Assembly: GCF_002807665.1 (NCBI RefSeq)
Contig: NZ_PEAY01000001.1
Span: 248,001 to 312,000 of the forward strand
Source of the DNA: Neoalteromonas facilis
Lineage (GTDB): Bacteria; Pseudomonadota; Gammaproteobacteria; Enterobacterales; Alteromonadaceae
Length of the DNA stretch: 64,000 nucleotides
Reading direction: 5' to 3'
In this document: piece by piece, positions 37,603 through 47,399 of the stretch
Numbering within the stretch: position 1 is the first letter of the stretch
How the letters are laid out: each line of letters begins with the position of its first letter
Made by a program: the position numbers and the translations under genes
The notes under the pieces: generated by a model
Database searches by the model: none
Told to the model about the DNA's origin: nothing
The model's input: only the letters and a program-made list of their open reading frames with translations

Positions 37603-37632
37603 AAAAAAGCCTGGCGTTGCCAGGCTTTTTTA
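37603..37632. terminator. Bidirectional terminator between the DUF2189 gene and the RND operon
   Basis: AAAAAGCCTGGC pairs with GCCAGGCTTTTT around a 3-base loop, abutting the stop codon of the convergent RND permease gene. Confidence 0.92.
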
Positions 37633-40600
37633 TTAGGCCGCTACCCAGCGGCTAATGTATTCGCGACACTGCCGCCAGAGTCGTGCGTAATGGAAACGCA
37701 TTTTAAGTAATAGTACATACGCTAGTGGTACCAATACTAGGCTGGTCAATGTTGAAAAGATCAGGCCACCGATAATGGCTATGGCCATAGGTGAATATGG
37801 AGGGCCGTCACCGCCGATACGCGTAGTGCCAAACGCAAGTGGAACCAGACCAAGCACAGTTGTTGCCACTGTCATGAGAATCGGGCGAACTCGAGAGCTA
37901 CACCCCTCAACAACCGCATCAAACAGCTCATTGCCTTGCTTTAACAGCTGGTTAATCCTATCTACCAATACGATACCGTTGTTCACCACAATTCCCATTA
38001 AGATCAGCATACCGATCATGCCCATGACGGACATCGGTGTGCCGGTGACAAAGAATGCCCAGAACACACCGGTAAATGAGAACAACAACGACGTTATTAC
38101 CGCAGTTGGAAGGAGTAGCGATTCAAACAAGGCTGCCATCACGATGTATATCATGCATACCGCTAGCAACATATTCATTTGCATAACGGCAGCCGCTTCA
38201 TCCTGACGATTAAAGGCACCATCAAAAGTCCAACGGTATCCCGTAGGGAAGGTGAGGTGATCCATCACTTGTGTTATGCGGTCGCGCGCTTGTTCTATCG
38301 TTAAGCCATCTTCAAGATTAGCCCCAATGGTTAATGCGGTTTGTCTGTAACTGCGACTGATCTGAGATTGTTGTTGCTTAACACTGATATCAGCGACTTG
38401 ATCAAGCGTTATTTGTCGCGTGCCATCACGGCGGATAACCAGACCTTTAAGCAGACTAAGAGAATTTTGCAGATCTTCACCGTACATCAAACGAATATCG
38501 ATCTCGCCAGAAGGATCATGTCGGAAAGTTCTCAGTGGTGAGCCGCGCAATGCAGTGCCTACGATATCGGCAATTTCACCAGTACTTAAACCCGCTTTAA
38601 ACGCTTGTTCACGATCTACACGTACTTGAAGCTCTTCTCGCATTGAGCCAGTATCTGCACGCACGTCAGACAATCCCTCAATCGCATTCAGTACCGGCAC
38701 CACTTGCTCGGCCAACGTCAGTAAACGCTCTGAGGATTCGCCGAGTAGGGTTAATCTCACACCACCACCGTTATCCGTGTCCCATTGGAAGGAGGGACGT
38801 GCGCGCACAAATTGCGGCATTCCTTCGCGGATCTGTTTTTTTAATTCGCTGACAGAAATCGGCAAGTCATCATTCAGCGTAATGCCAGAAACTGCATGGC
38901 CCGGATTATAGTAGGTATAAACCTGTTTAATATGGAAGGCTTCTTTATTTGCATAAAGGTATTCTTCCATTTTATTCACCGTCTTTTCGACTTCTTCAAG
39001 GCGATAATTCGTTTGAATGTGGTAGTTTAACCAGATCCTTTCTTGGTTATTATTGCCTTCACCATCTTGTGTCACAAACTGCATTGGGATCGCAGTACTG
39101 ACCAATAATAAAATGGCCACTAATGACGCTTTACCTGGGTTGGTTAACGTCCATGATAACGTACGACGATAAAACGCTAACGCCTTGCCCGGTTTGTTCT
39201 CGCTGACGGCTTTCGGCACATGTTTAATTTTACTCGCTAATAGTGGGATCAACGTCTGTGCGATAAGCAACGATGCAAACAATGAAATACAAATGGCGAT
39301 TGCGACATGCTCTAAAAATACGGTTACATCAATTTTGACACCGACGATATTAGGCAAAAATACAATGGCCGTAGTGGTCGTACCCGCGATAACCGCTAAA
39401 CTGACTTTGCCTACGCCTTTTTCCGTCGCTTTGGTTGTGTCAGATTCGTTGGCTTTTTCTTGAAATATGCTTTCTGTTACTACTACGGCATTATCGACTA
39501 GCATCCCGACGGCCAACATGAGTCCCATCAATGACAAGATGTTTAAGGAATAGCCAAATAGGTACATCATGCCAAGGGTAATGCAAATTGAAAAAGGCAC
39601 AGACAACACAACAACCAATGTGGTCGTGATTTGTCGAAGAAATACAAACAATATTGCGATTGAGAGGGCGGCACCTAACAAGCCGGCGGCGATCAAATCA
39701 CTTAATGATTCTGTTACGCTGGTAGCAACGTCGTCCATCACAAAAAGGCTGATACCATTGAAGGCGGGATCCGTTTTCGCTTTCTCAATAACTTTCATTA
39801 CGCGTTCGGATACTTCAACTAAATTACTACCGGATTCACGGTAGATATTGAAGCCAACCGCATAAGTACGATCGAGGTGACGGCCTTCATTTCGTTCTGG
39901 GGTTTCGTAACCAACAGTCGCTATATCACTAAGACGAACGCCGTTGTCCACCATCAAGTTGCGAATATCGTCAAGGTTACGAAAATCACCTTGCGGCATG
40001 AGCGTTATTTTTTGTCCATTGTCGTAAAAATGCCCTGCATTAATTGAAAAGTTCGCGTTCTGCAAGGTTTCAGACAATTGGGTAGGATTCACATCGAGTG
40101 AAGCGACACGTTCTGGATCAATGCGAATAACAATGTGTTTCTTTAATACGCCATACAGCTCTACTTTAGACACACCCTGAACCCGTTCGATCGGCCTCTT
40201 TAGGTTGCGATCAAGCAAATCGTAAGCGTTTGACAAATCGCGTTCACTGGATACACGCAATTGGAAAATCGGCATATCGTTGGTGTTGAATTTAAAGACC
40301 AAAATGCGTTCTACATCGTCAGGCAGCAAATGACGAATTGCGTCAATCTTTTCCCGAGCCTCAATGCTTTTTGCTTTAATGTTTTCATCCCAAGCAAATT
40401 CCATAAAGATTTCAGCGCGATCTTCAAAACTGTTCGCAAACATTCGTTTTATGCCCGACATAGTCGCTACGGCCTCTTCAACCGGGCGTGTGATCATACG
40501 TTCAGTCTGGGCCGGTGTTGAATCCGGGTAGGGGATTTGTATCACCATTTGCGGGATGTCGATGCCAGGAAATTTTTCCAGTGGTAAAAGACGCCCGGCA

Positions 40601-40704
40601 ATAATGCCAAATACCAGTAAAGTGAAGAATGTCATGCATACCGTTACAGGGCGGCGCATGGCAAACCTCGCCAATGCCGCGCCGGCTGATTCGAACTTAT
40701 CCAT
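37633..40704 (-). CDS. RND efflux permease, second of a heteromeric pair
   Basis: Proton-driven inner-membrane exporter of the HAE-like RND family, about 1023 residues with the usual 12 helices and two large periplasmic loops. It opens with FAMRRPVTVCM. The TM4 signature is GMLVDNAVVVTES (Asp-Asn instead of the AcrB Asp-Asp) and the TM10 signature is GIVVNNGIVLVDRINQL (Asn where AcrB has Lys 940). The ATG at 40704 is preferred over 40719 because AGGAG lies 8 bases upstream of it; it overlaps the stop of the other permease by 8 bases. Substrate unknown. Confidence 0.93.
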   Translation of the reverse strand: MDKFESAGAALARFAMRRPVTVCMTFFTLLVFGIIAGRLLPLEKFPGIDIPQMVIQIPYPDSTPAQTERMITRPVEEAVATMSGIKRMFANSFEDRAEIFMEFAWDENIKAKSIEAREKIDAIRHLLPDDVERILVFKFNTNDMPIFQLRVSSERDLSNAYDLLDRNLKRPIERVQGVSKVELYGVLKKHIVIRIDPERVASLDVNPTQLSETLQNANFSINAGHFYDNGQKITLMPQGDFRNLDDIRNLMVDNGVRLSDIATVGYETPERNEGRHLDRTYAVGFNIYRESGSNLVEVSERVMKVIEKAKTDPAFNGISLFVMDDVATSVTESLSDLIAAGLLGAALSIAILFVFLRQITTTLVVVLSVPFSICITLGMMYLFGYSLNILSLMGLMLAVGMLVDNAVVVTESIFQEKANESDTTKATEKGVGKVSLAVIAGTTTTAIVFLPNIVGVKIDVTVFLEHVAIAICISLFASLLIAQTLIPLLASKIKHVPKAVSENKPGKALAFYRRTLSWTLTNPGKASLVAILLLVSTAIPMQFVTQDGEGNNNQERIWLNYHIQTNYRLEEVEKTVNKMEEYLYANKEAFHIKQVYTYYNPGHAVSGITLNDDLPISVSELKKQIREGMPQFVRARPSFQWDTDNGGGVRLTLLGESSERLLTLAEQVVPVLNAIEGLSDVRADTGSMREELQVRVDREQAFKAGLSTGEIADIVGTALRGSPLRTFRHDPSGEIDIRLMYGEDLQNSLSLLKGLVIRRDGTRQITLDQVADISVKQQQSQISRSYRQTALTIGANLEDGLTIEQARDRITQVMDHLTFPTGYRWTFDGAFNRQDEAAAVMQMNMLLAVCMIYIVMAALFESLLLPTAVITSLLFSFTGVFWAFFVTGTPMSVMGMIGMLILMGIVVNNGIVLVDRINQLLKQGNELFDAVVEGCSSRVRPILMTVATTVLGLVPLAFGTTRIGGDGPPYSPMAIAIIGGLIFSTLTSLVLVPLAYVLLLKMRFHYARLWRQCREYISRWVAA

Positions 40705-43700
40705 AGATAGGCTCCTCATTCAGTGACGCTTGTGCTTGGTTTTGCTTTACTGGTTTATCAAAGTGCTTGCGCTCAAACAAGCTGTACATGATAGGCAGTA
40801 ATAGCAACGTTAATACAGAAGAGAACAGTAAACCGAAGATGACGGTGATCGCCATTGGTGTGCGTACTTCCGCACCTTCACCCATGCCTAGCGCCATTGG
40901 CAGTAAGCCGAGGATTGTGGTTAACGTCGTCATTACAATTGGGCGCAAACGCTGCATTGCCGCATCCGTAATCGCTTGTGTTTTCTCTGTACCCGCTTCA
41001 CGTAACTGATTAATGCGGTCGATAAGGACAATCGCATTGTTCACTACGATACCGGCGAGCATAATTAAACCAATAAATACCACCACACTGACGGTTGTAT
41101 TGGTTAGCCACAGACCATAGATTGAGCCAGCCGCAGCGAGTGGTACTGCCATAAGGATTAGTAGCGGTTGGAACAATGATTCAAATTGACACGCCATGAC
41201 TAAATAGACCAAAAATACGGCGAGTGCTAATGCCAGCTGCAAACTGGTAAAACTGGCTTGCATATCTTCGTTTTGGCCTGCAATTCGCGCTGTAAGGCCA
41301 ACCGGCAAAGTGTAATCATCTAAAATCGTTTGTGCCGCATTAACGCCTTGTTTTACATCTCCAAACGCCAGGTTAGCGCTGATCACAGCAACACGTTGTT
41401 GACCAATACGGGTGATCTCGCTTGGACCGGTTTCCATGTGTAAGTTTGCTACAGCGCTCAGTGGGCTAGGCTGCTCAGAATCTGGATTAACAATTATATT
41501 GCCGATATCAGTGAGGTTGTCACGTTGCTGCTCAGCCGTTCTAACCAATACATCAACCTTGCGGTCTTCAATGGTGTATTGAGTGGCTATATCGCCACCG
41601 ACTTTAGAGGCAATAAGTTCAGAAACGTTGGCTGCATCTAGTCCTAATTGATTCAATCGCGCATGATTAAAATCGATAGCGAGTTCCGGATTACCAGGAC
41701 GCAACGATGTATTAATGTCAGTGAAGCGTTCATTTTGGCTAAATGCCTCCATAAGGGCTTTAGCGTGACGTTGCAAGGTTGCTAAGTCGTAACCATTTAA
41801 CTCAATTTGAATAGGCGCAGCAAAGCTGAACAATTCTGGAAAGGCAAAGTTGGTGGTTAGACCTGGTAGTTTATTCGCGTAACTGCGAATTGCATCCATT
41901 GCTGCCACTACGTCACCTTCTTGTGAGCCAGCGTTCATGACGACATTGATTTTACCCCAGTGATCACCGCCTTGGCTGGGTGAGGCTGATACCAAGCTAC
42001 CGGTTCCAGCTAATGAATAGGTACGTTCAACGGTATCGAGCGTTTTGGCATACTCGGCAATATTCGTTAGTGTTTTGTCTGTCGAGTCTAGTTTGGTACC
42101 TGCAGGGAGGTTAATCTCTACGAAAAACTCGTTTTGTGCCATACGCGGTATCAATTCCATACCTAAGCGAGGAATGAGTAATATGGCGCTTAGTGCGAAA
42201 ATAACGATAGCGGAGAACGTCGCGATCCTCGCGTGCAACGCCATTTTTAACAGCACTGCATAGATTTTTTGTAATCCGTTAAAGCCAATATTAAATACAG
42301 CGACAAAAGGTTTAAAGCACCAATATAGGCCTTTACTGATTAAACGCCATAGTAACAATACCGCTGCCATGATGGCGCCAGGTAATATAACAAAGCAAAG
42401 TTTGCCAACTAAAGAGAATGGTAAGCCCAAATAGCCTACTACTTTTCTCCAACCTGTACGCACGGTTTTTTCCTGCTTAGATTGGTCAAATGTCTGCTCA
42501 AACTCAAGCGGTTTATTTTGCGTTCTGCTTGCCAACATTGGAATCAATGTTAACGCAACAACTAAAGAAGCGAGTAGGGCGAAGGTTACGGTTAGCGCTT
42601 GGTCACTGAACAGTTGACCGGCGATCCCTTCAACAAAGACTAACGGAAAAAATACGGCCATTGTGGTGAGCGTCGATGCAGTAATAGCACTAGCAACTTG
42701 CTTAGTTCCATCCGTGGCGGCTTCAACATTATTGGCACCATTACGTTTTTTACGGTCAATATTTTCCAGAACCACAATACTGTTATCGACTAAAAGCCCG
42801 ATTGCCAATGCTATTCCACCCAGGCTCATTATATTGAGCGAAATATCGTTTCCGTACATGAGGTTGAAAGTAGCAATGATCGATACAGGAATTGAAATAG
42901 ATATGATCAAGGTTGGCCAAAATGAACGCAGGAACAAATAAATGATCAGCATGGCGAGTATACCGCCGATCAGCCCCGCTGATTTAACGTCATTAATGGC
43001 TTGCGAGATAAATTCACTTTGGTCATAAACTTTGGCAATGGAATATGAACTGGGTAGTTGTTTCTCAATCGATGCCAAAGCACTCTCAACCCGTTCTGCC
43101 ACAGCGACGCTGTTCGCATCGCCTTCTTTGTATATGGCTATTTCGCTGCCTTGCAGGCCATTGAATCGCGTAGCCGAGTCTTGCTCTTTATAGGCTTGTC
43201 TGACGGTGGCGATATCGCCCAAACGTATATTGCGCCCATCTCGTGTTGCAATAAACAGATCTGCTATTTCGTCAATCGACTCGAACTGATTCACGGTGCG
43301 CACGAGGAAAGCCTGTGCACCGTCGTTGATGCGGCCACCGGCAGTGTTAACATTTTCGCGACGTAGCCTTTCTACAACAGTACTGAGAGAAATATCTAAT
43401 TGGCTGGCACGGGTCTGATCAACCTGAATGTGGACTTCATCTTCTAGACCTCCGCCAACACGCACGGAAGCAACACCTTCGATGGATTCAAGACGGCGTT
43501 TAATTTGCTCTTCGGCATAGATACGCAACCCTTTTAGCTGGTTGGTTGACGCTTGCTGAGCGGTTTCTTTAAAGCCTAAGCCAAGCTTTATAATCGGGTC
43601 TAAACTGGGGTTGAAACGCAACAGGCGCGGCTTGTCGATATCCAATGGCAAGCGCAGCACGTCAAGCTTTTCGCGGACTTCCAGACTTGCGAAATCCATA

Positions 43701-43999
43701 TCAGTGCCCCAGTTAAATTCAATTACTACATCTGATTGCTCAGGGCGCGAAGTACTGGTGATTTTGCGGATCCCCTTTACAACACCGATACTTTCTTCGA
43801 TGGGTTTAGATACCAACTGCTCAACTTCTACAGGCGCTGCACCGTCATAATCGGTTCTAACCGTCAGTGTTGGATATGATAATTCTGGTAACAGGCTCAC
43901 AGAGAGGCGAGACAAAGACACCATGCCGAATAACAATACTGCAAAGGTGAACATGCTGATCGCGACCGGACGTTTAACCGCTAAATCGACTATTTTCAT
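40697..43999 (-). CDS. RND efflux permease, first of a heteromeric pair
   Basis: RND-family exporter of 1100 residues, distinct in sequence from its neighbour. It has VKRPVAISMFTFA at the N-terminus, GLLVDNSIVVLENIDRKKR in TM4 and GIVVNNAIVLIDRINQLREAG in TM10. It is longer than typical because of an insert of hydrophobic segments between the two halves (about residues 520-600, including LPFSLVGKLCFVILPGAIM). Gene order adaptor-permease-permease with overlap resembles MdtABC/MuxABC heteromeric pumps. No outer-membrane channel gene is nearby, so a TolC-like partner elsewhere is expected. Confidence 0.93.
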   Translation of the reverse strand: MKIVDLAVKRPVAISMFTFAVLLFGMVSLSRLSVSLLPELSYPTLTVRTDYDGAAPVEVEQLVSKPIEESIGVVKGIRKITSTSRPEQSDVVIEFNWGTDMDFASLEVREKLDVLRLPLDIDKPRLLRFNPSLDPIIKLGLGFKETAQQASTNQLKGLRIYAEEQIKRRLESIEGVASVRVGGGLEDEVHIQVDQTRASQLDISLSTVVERLRRENVNTAGGRINDGAQAFLVRTVNQFESIDEIADLFIATRDGRNIRLGDIATVRQAYKEQDSATRFNGLQGSEIAIYKEGDANSVAVAERVESALASIEKQLPSSYSIAKVYDQSEFISQAINDVKSAGLIGGILAMLIIYLFLRSFWPTLIISISIPVSIIATFNLMYGNDISLNIMSLGGIALAIGLLVDNSIVVLENIDRKKRNGANNVEAATDGTKQVASAITASTLTTMAVFFPLVFVEGIAGQLFSDQALTVTFALLASLVVALTLIPMLASRTQNKPLEFEQTFDQSKQEKTVRTGWRKVVGYLGLPFSLVGKLCFVILPGAIMAAVLLLWRLISKGLYWCFKPFVAVFNIGFNGLQKIYAVLLKMALHARIATFSAIVIFALSAILLIPRLGMELIPRMAQNEFFVEINLPAGTKLDSTDKTLTNIAEYAKTLDTVERTYSLAGTGSLVSASPSQGGDHWGKINVVMNAGSQEGDVVAAMDAIRSYANKLPGLTTNFAFPELFSFAAPIQIELNGYDLATLQRHAKALMEAFSQNERFTDINTSLRPGNPELAIDFNHARLNQLGLDAANVSELIASKVGGDIATQYTIEDRKVDVLVRTAEQQRDNLTDIGNIIVNPDSEQPSPLSAVANLHMETGPSEITRIGQQRVAVISANLAFGDVKQGVNAAQTILDDYTLPVGLTARIAGQNEDMQASFTSLQLALALAVFLVYLVMACQFESLFQPLLILMAVPLAAAGSIYGLWLTNTTVSVVVFIGLIMLAGIVVNNAIVLIDRINQLREAGTEKTQAITDAAMQRLRPIVMTTLTTILGLLPMALGMGEGAEVRTPMAITVIFGLLFSSVLTLLLLPIMYSLFERKHFDKPVKQNQAQASLNEEPIYG

Positions 44000-44025
44000 A
44001 ACTGATCCTTAGGTGTTGAGGTTGT

Positions 44026-45138
44026 TTAACCTACGTTGGCCTCGATGACTTCAACAGGAGACTGGTCTTTTAAGTTGTGGTGTCCTGCGGTCACAACTTG
44101 TTCAGAGCCATTTAAACCATCTAAAATTTCTACGTATTCTGAATTCTGGAACCCCGTTGTAACGGTCACTTTTTCAGCAACACCTTTGTCATTGATAACA
44201 AATACACTGTCAGCATTATCAATTGACAATAACGCTCTACGTGGCAGCAATGTAGCATCGCGATGAGTGTCGTATTCGAGCTCTACTTCCGCAAACATAC
44301 CGGCGAGAAGAACATTGTCGGGATTCGGCACACGCAAGGTAACTTTGAAGGTACCGGTATTCGCATTGATCACTGGACTGACGCGTTCCACATACGCATT
44401 GACTTGTTGGTTACCAATGGCCGCAATCGATAACGTGGCTTGTTGTTTCGCTTTGATATTTTTAAGTTCTTTCTCTGGCAGGTGGACGACACCTTGAAGC
44501 TCTCGTTGCTGAACGATATGGAACATCCGCTCACGCTGGAAGCTTTCTGTAAGGTTACCCACTTTGGCATTTCGTTCTGCGATGTAGCCGCTGATAGGTG
44601 CCACAATTGTGGCTTCTTTTAAATCCAGTTCTGCTATTGCAAGTGAGGCTTTGGCTGAGGCGTGTTGGGCAGATAATTTATCGTACACGTCATCACTTAC
44701 CAATTTTTGCGAATACACCTTATTGATTTTGGCTAGCTCTTTCTCAATTCCTTGTAATTCAGCTTGCGCTTTTTGCAGATTCAATTCATAACGCTGGGCA
44801 TCGAGGGTCGCCAATACCTGACCTTTTTCTACGTAGTCACCTTCTTCTACATAGATACCATCAATAATACCCGACGCGCGAGCAACAACGAACGCTTCTT
44901 CTTTCGCTTCTAGTACAGCGGTGGTTGCGTAATGTGAGCTGATATCACCTGAAGAAACAAATTGTGCTTCTACTGGTATTGAAACGACCACTTCTTGCTT
45001 TTCAGACTCAATACTCTGTGCGCTGGCATCAGCATCACCGCATCCGGTCAGTGGCGCAGTCATGAGTGCGAAAGCACATACTAAAGCAGTAGTTTTTAAT
45101 GGAGTTTTCAACGATTTGTTAGGCTTAAACGCGTTCAT
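44026..45138 (-). CDS. RND periplasmic adaptor subunit (lipoprotein)
   Basis: Membrane-fusion protein of 370 residues. The signal peptide ends in the lipobox LTGC, so it is anchored in the inner membrane. Order: lipoyl half-motif (YVEEGDYVEKGQVLATLD), alpha-helical hairpin (about 115-170), second lipoyl half (IVAPISGYIAERNAKVGN), and beta-barrel and membrane-proximal domains (GMFAEVELEY, LLPRRALL). It is the first gene of the unit with the two permeases, 26 bases before the first. A TATAAT on the minus strand near 45230-45235 could be its -10, without a good -35. Confidence 0.93.
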   Translation of the reverse strand: MNAFKPNKSLKTPLKTTALVCAFALMTAPLTGCGDADASAQSIESEKQEVVVSIPVEAQFVSSGDISSHYATTAVLEAKEEAFVVARASGIIDGIYVEEGDYVEKGQVLATLDAQRYELNLQKAQAELQGIEKELAKINKVYSQKLVSDDVYDKLSAQHASAKASLAIAELDLKEATIVAPISGYIAERNAKVGNLTESFQRERMFHIVQQRELQGVVHLPEKELKNIKAKQQATLSIAAIGNQQVNAYVERVSPVINANTGTFKVTLRVPNPDNVLLAGMFAEVELEYDTHRDATLLPRRALLSIDNADSVFVINDKGVAEKVTVTTGFQNSEYVEILDGLNGSEQVVTAGHHNLKDQSPVEVIEANVG

Positions 45139-45326
45139 ACAGAGAGTCCTTTAGTTTTTTATTCTGTAGAGCATCACTTGTGCCAGTTATGCGAGTTAAA
45201 ATAAAGTGCTTTAAAAACAGTGTGTTATAATTATATTTTGTGGTCGTATGTAGGGGGAGATCTGAAGTGGTGGCTATATTTGCTAAAAAGTGCCTATAAC
45301 CACCATTAACTGGTTGATAATACTAT

Positions 45327-45731
45327 TTACGCTTCTTTATCTTTAACTTCATAGCTAGTCGTAATGTTAACTGAACCGTCAAGCATCAACATGACACTGC
45401 AATATTTTTCGGCTGATAATTGCACAGCGCGCGCAAGTTGCTTCTCTTTTATGTCACTGCCACTAACAACATAATGTGCATGAATGCTTTCAAAGACCCT
45501 AGGTGGGTTTTCGGCACGTTCTGCATTCAATTCACAGTAGCAGGATTGAATGTCCTGACGGGCTTTACGAAGGATTTCAACTACATCTACTGAAGAGCAT
45601 GCGCCCGCAGCAATAAGAACCGATTCCATAGGTGAAATCGCCTGTTTATCGCCATCCATGATCACTTCGTATCCGCTATCAGTTTGTCCTTTAAAGGATA
45701 GGCCACCTTGCCAGGTCACAGTCGCTTGCAT
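45327..45731 (-). CDS. OsmC/Ohr-family protein, YhfA type
   Basis: A 134-residue OsmC-fold protein. The two redox-type cysteines are in AAGACSSVDVVEIL and EKYCSVMLML. Members reduce organic hydroperoxides, although the YhfA subgroup is not well characterised. It lies 4 bases downstream of the cvfB-like gene and is likely co-transcribed with it. Confidence 0.9.
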   Translation of the reverse strand: MQATVTWQGGLSFKGQTDSGYEVIMDGDKQAISPMESVLIAAGACSSVDVVEILRKARQDIQSCYCELNAERAENPPRVFESIHAHYVVSGSDIKEKQLARAVQLSAEKYCSVMLMLDGSVNITTSYEVKDKEA

Positions 45732-45735
45732 TGAT

Positions 45736-46581
45736 TTACTCCACTAATTTAATACTGTCTTTTGAAATTACGATGCGTTTTTGTTTGTAAAGCTTACCAA
45801 TAGCCTTTTTATAAGCCCCTTTGCTCACTTTAAAATGGGAATAGATTTCTTCTGGTGAACTTTTATCTGTCACCGTAAGTAGACCGCCGAAACTTTCAAG
45901 TTCTTCAATAATCTGTTGCTCTAATGACAAACGTGCGCCGACACCGTCATTGAGCATGGTTACATCTATTTTCCCATCGCTGCGAATTTGTTTAACAAAG
46001 GCTTGTACTGATTCACCGGTCCGTAACGATTTCAACGCGTCTGAAAGAAACAGGAGGCCGAGGTAACAGCCGTCAATCATCACTTTATAACCGAGTTCTG
46101 TTTTGGCATAAACGGTTGCCTTTATTGGTTGCTTGACTGTTAAAGGACGTTCCTCACTGACTTTTTCCGGATAGAAATAATGTAATCTCGTGCTGCCTAA
46201 AACACGCTGTGTATTTTCGTCTAAATACACGTGTACTAAATAGTCCATGCCTTCCGCAATGGGGCGCTCTTGGTCACGTTTAAGCACGAGCAGGTCTCGC
46301 TCTAATCCCCAGTCAAAAAATGCGCCAAAATCGGTCACTCCTTTTGCATTCAGAAGTGCAACTTGGCCAACCGTCACTTTAGGTTGCTGCATACTGGCTG
46401 TTAGATTGCCGTCTTCGTCAACATTCACGAAAACATTGACGATGTCTCCTTCATGCAGTTTTTGTTTGACGGTCACCGTGGGCAATAGTACTTGGCGTTC
46501 ATCGCTTTCATGCGTTAAGCGGTATGCAAAAGGCATTTCTTCCGCAACACGTAGTTGATTGTTGCTACCAATCTCAATCAT
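45736..46581 (-). CDS. CvfB-family S1 RNA-binding protein
   Basis: A 281-residue protein resembling YitL/CvfB: S1-like beta-barrel domains (GVTDFGAFFDWGLERDLLV; VYAKTELGYKVMIDGCYLGLLFLSDA) followed by a C-terminal winged helix (SPEEIYSHFKVSKGAYKKAIGKLYKQKRI). CvfB in Staphylococcus affects virulence gene expression; the role in gammaproteobacteria is not known. It is divergent from pxpA across 75 bases. Confidence 0.92.
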   Translation of the reverse strand: MIEIGSNNQLRVAEEMPFAYRLTHESDERQVLLPTVTVKQKLHEGDIVNVFVNVDEDGNLTASMQQPKVTVGQVALLNAKGVTDFGAFFDWGLERDLLVLKRDQERPIAEGMDYLVHVYLDENTQRVLGSTRLHYFYPEKVSEERPLTVKQPIKATVYAKTELGYKVMIDGCYLGLLFLSDALKSLRTGESVQAFVKQIRSDGKIDVTMLNDGVGARLSLEQQIIEELESFGGLLTVTDKSSPEEIYSHFKVSKGAYKKAIGKLYKQKRIVISKDSIKLVE

Positions 46582-46656
46582 TATTTACATTTACTTGTAG
46601 AGTCATCGTATTATTGTACGCATTGTTGCTGAAAAGCAGAACAGGAATCGGAGATA

Positions 46657-47391
46657 TTGACAGAAATGCAGTTAAATTGTGATCTTGGAGAAGACTATGG
46701 CAGCTTTAAAATGCCGGTGGACGCTCACATTATGCAGCATATCGATCAAGCAAACATCGCGTGTGGATTTCATGCAGGTGATCCGTTAACGATCAAAACC
46801 ACCCTTCAATCAGCGATTGCAAATGGCTTAGAAATTGGAGCACATCCTTCTTATCCGGATCTCGTTGGCTTTGGCCGGCGCAGCATGAAAATGGGGCATA
46901 TGGATTTGGTCGCGACTATTCAATACCAAGTATCAGCATTGCAAGCGATGTGTCGTTTGTGTGGTAGCGAGCTTTCTTACGTCAAGCCACATGGTGCTCT
47001 GTATAACGACATTGTTACCGATGACACTGTGCGTTTAGCGACTATACAAGCAGTCAGTGAGTTTAAATCGCTTGAGTTAATGATACAGGCGACAAACCTC
47101 GAGCAGCAGGTGCGCTTTAAAGAAGAAGCCGATAAACACTCACTTGGACTTATTTTCGAAGCGTTCATTGATCGTCGATATCAACCTGATGGAAGGTTAG
47201 TACCACGTTCTCAACCCGGAGCTGTGTTAACCCAGAACGAAGCAATTGCCCAAGCTAAACTATTGATAGAAGAGCAGCGCGTGCTTACTCAACACCAGCA
47301 ATCAATTGAGATCCAAGCGACGAGCCTTTGTATTCACGGCGACAATCCAGACTGTATCGGGTTGGCGAGTGCGATTCGCCCAATGCTATAA
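46657..47391 (+). CDS. pxpA: 5-oxoprolinase subunit A
   Basis: LamB/YcsF family, 244 residues, subunit of the ATP-dependent 5-oxoprolinase that opens pyroglutamate to glutamate. NCDLGEDYG opens the barrel; QANIACGFHAGDP, GAHPSYPD and VKPHGALYND are the conserved motifs, and CIHGDNP closes it. The start is TTG at 46657 or ATG at 46666; a GGAG at 46650-46653 is too close to the first and somewhat far from the second. It is the first gene of the pxpA-pxpB-pxpC-transaminase unit. Confidence 0.95.
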   Translation: MTEMQLNCDLGEDYGSFKMPVDAHIMQHIDQANIACGFHAGDPLTIKTTLQSAIANGLEIGAHPSYPDLVGFGRRSMKMGHMDLVATIQYQVSALQAMCRLCGSELSYVKPHGALYNDIVTDDTVRLATIQAVSEFKSLELMIQATNLEQQVRFKEEADKHSLGLIFEAFIDRRYQPDGRLVPRSQPGAVLTQNEAIAQAKLLIEEQRVLTQHQQSIEIQATSLCIHGDNPDCIGLASAIRPML

Positions 47392-47399
47392 CACCCTGT

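Noticed and set aside
37633-43999. Recent tandem duplication of the RND permease genes
   Set aside because: The two proteins share family motifs only and differ in length and in most of their sequence, so they are old paralogues rather than a fresh duplication.
47328-47399. pxpB start inside pxpA
   Set aside because: The ATG at 47400 gives the usual PxpB length. The 24 extra residues read like pxpA out of frame.
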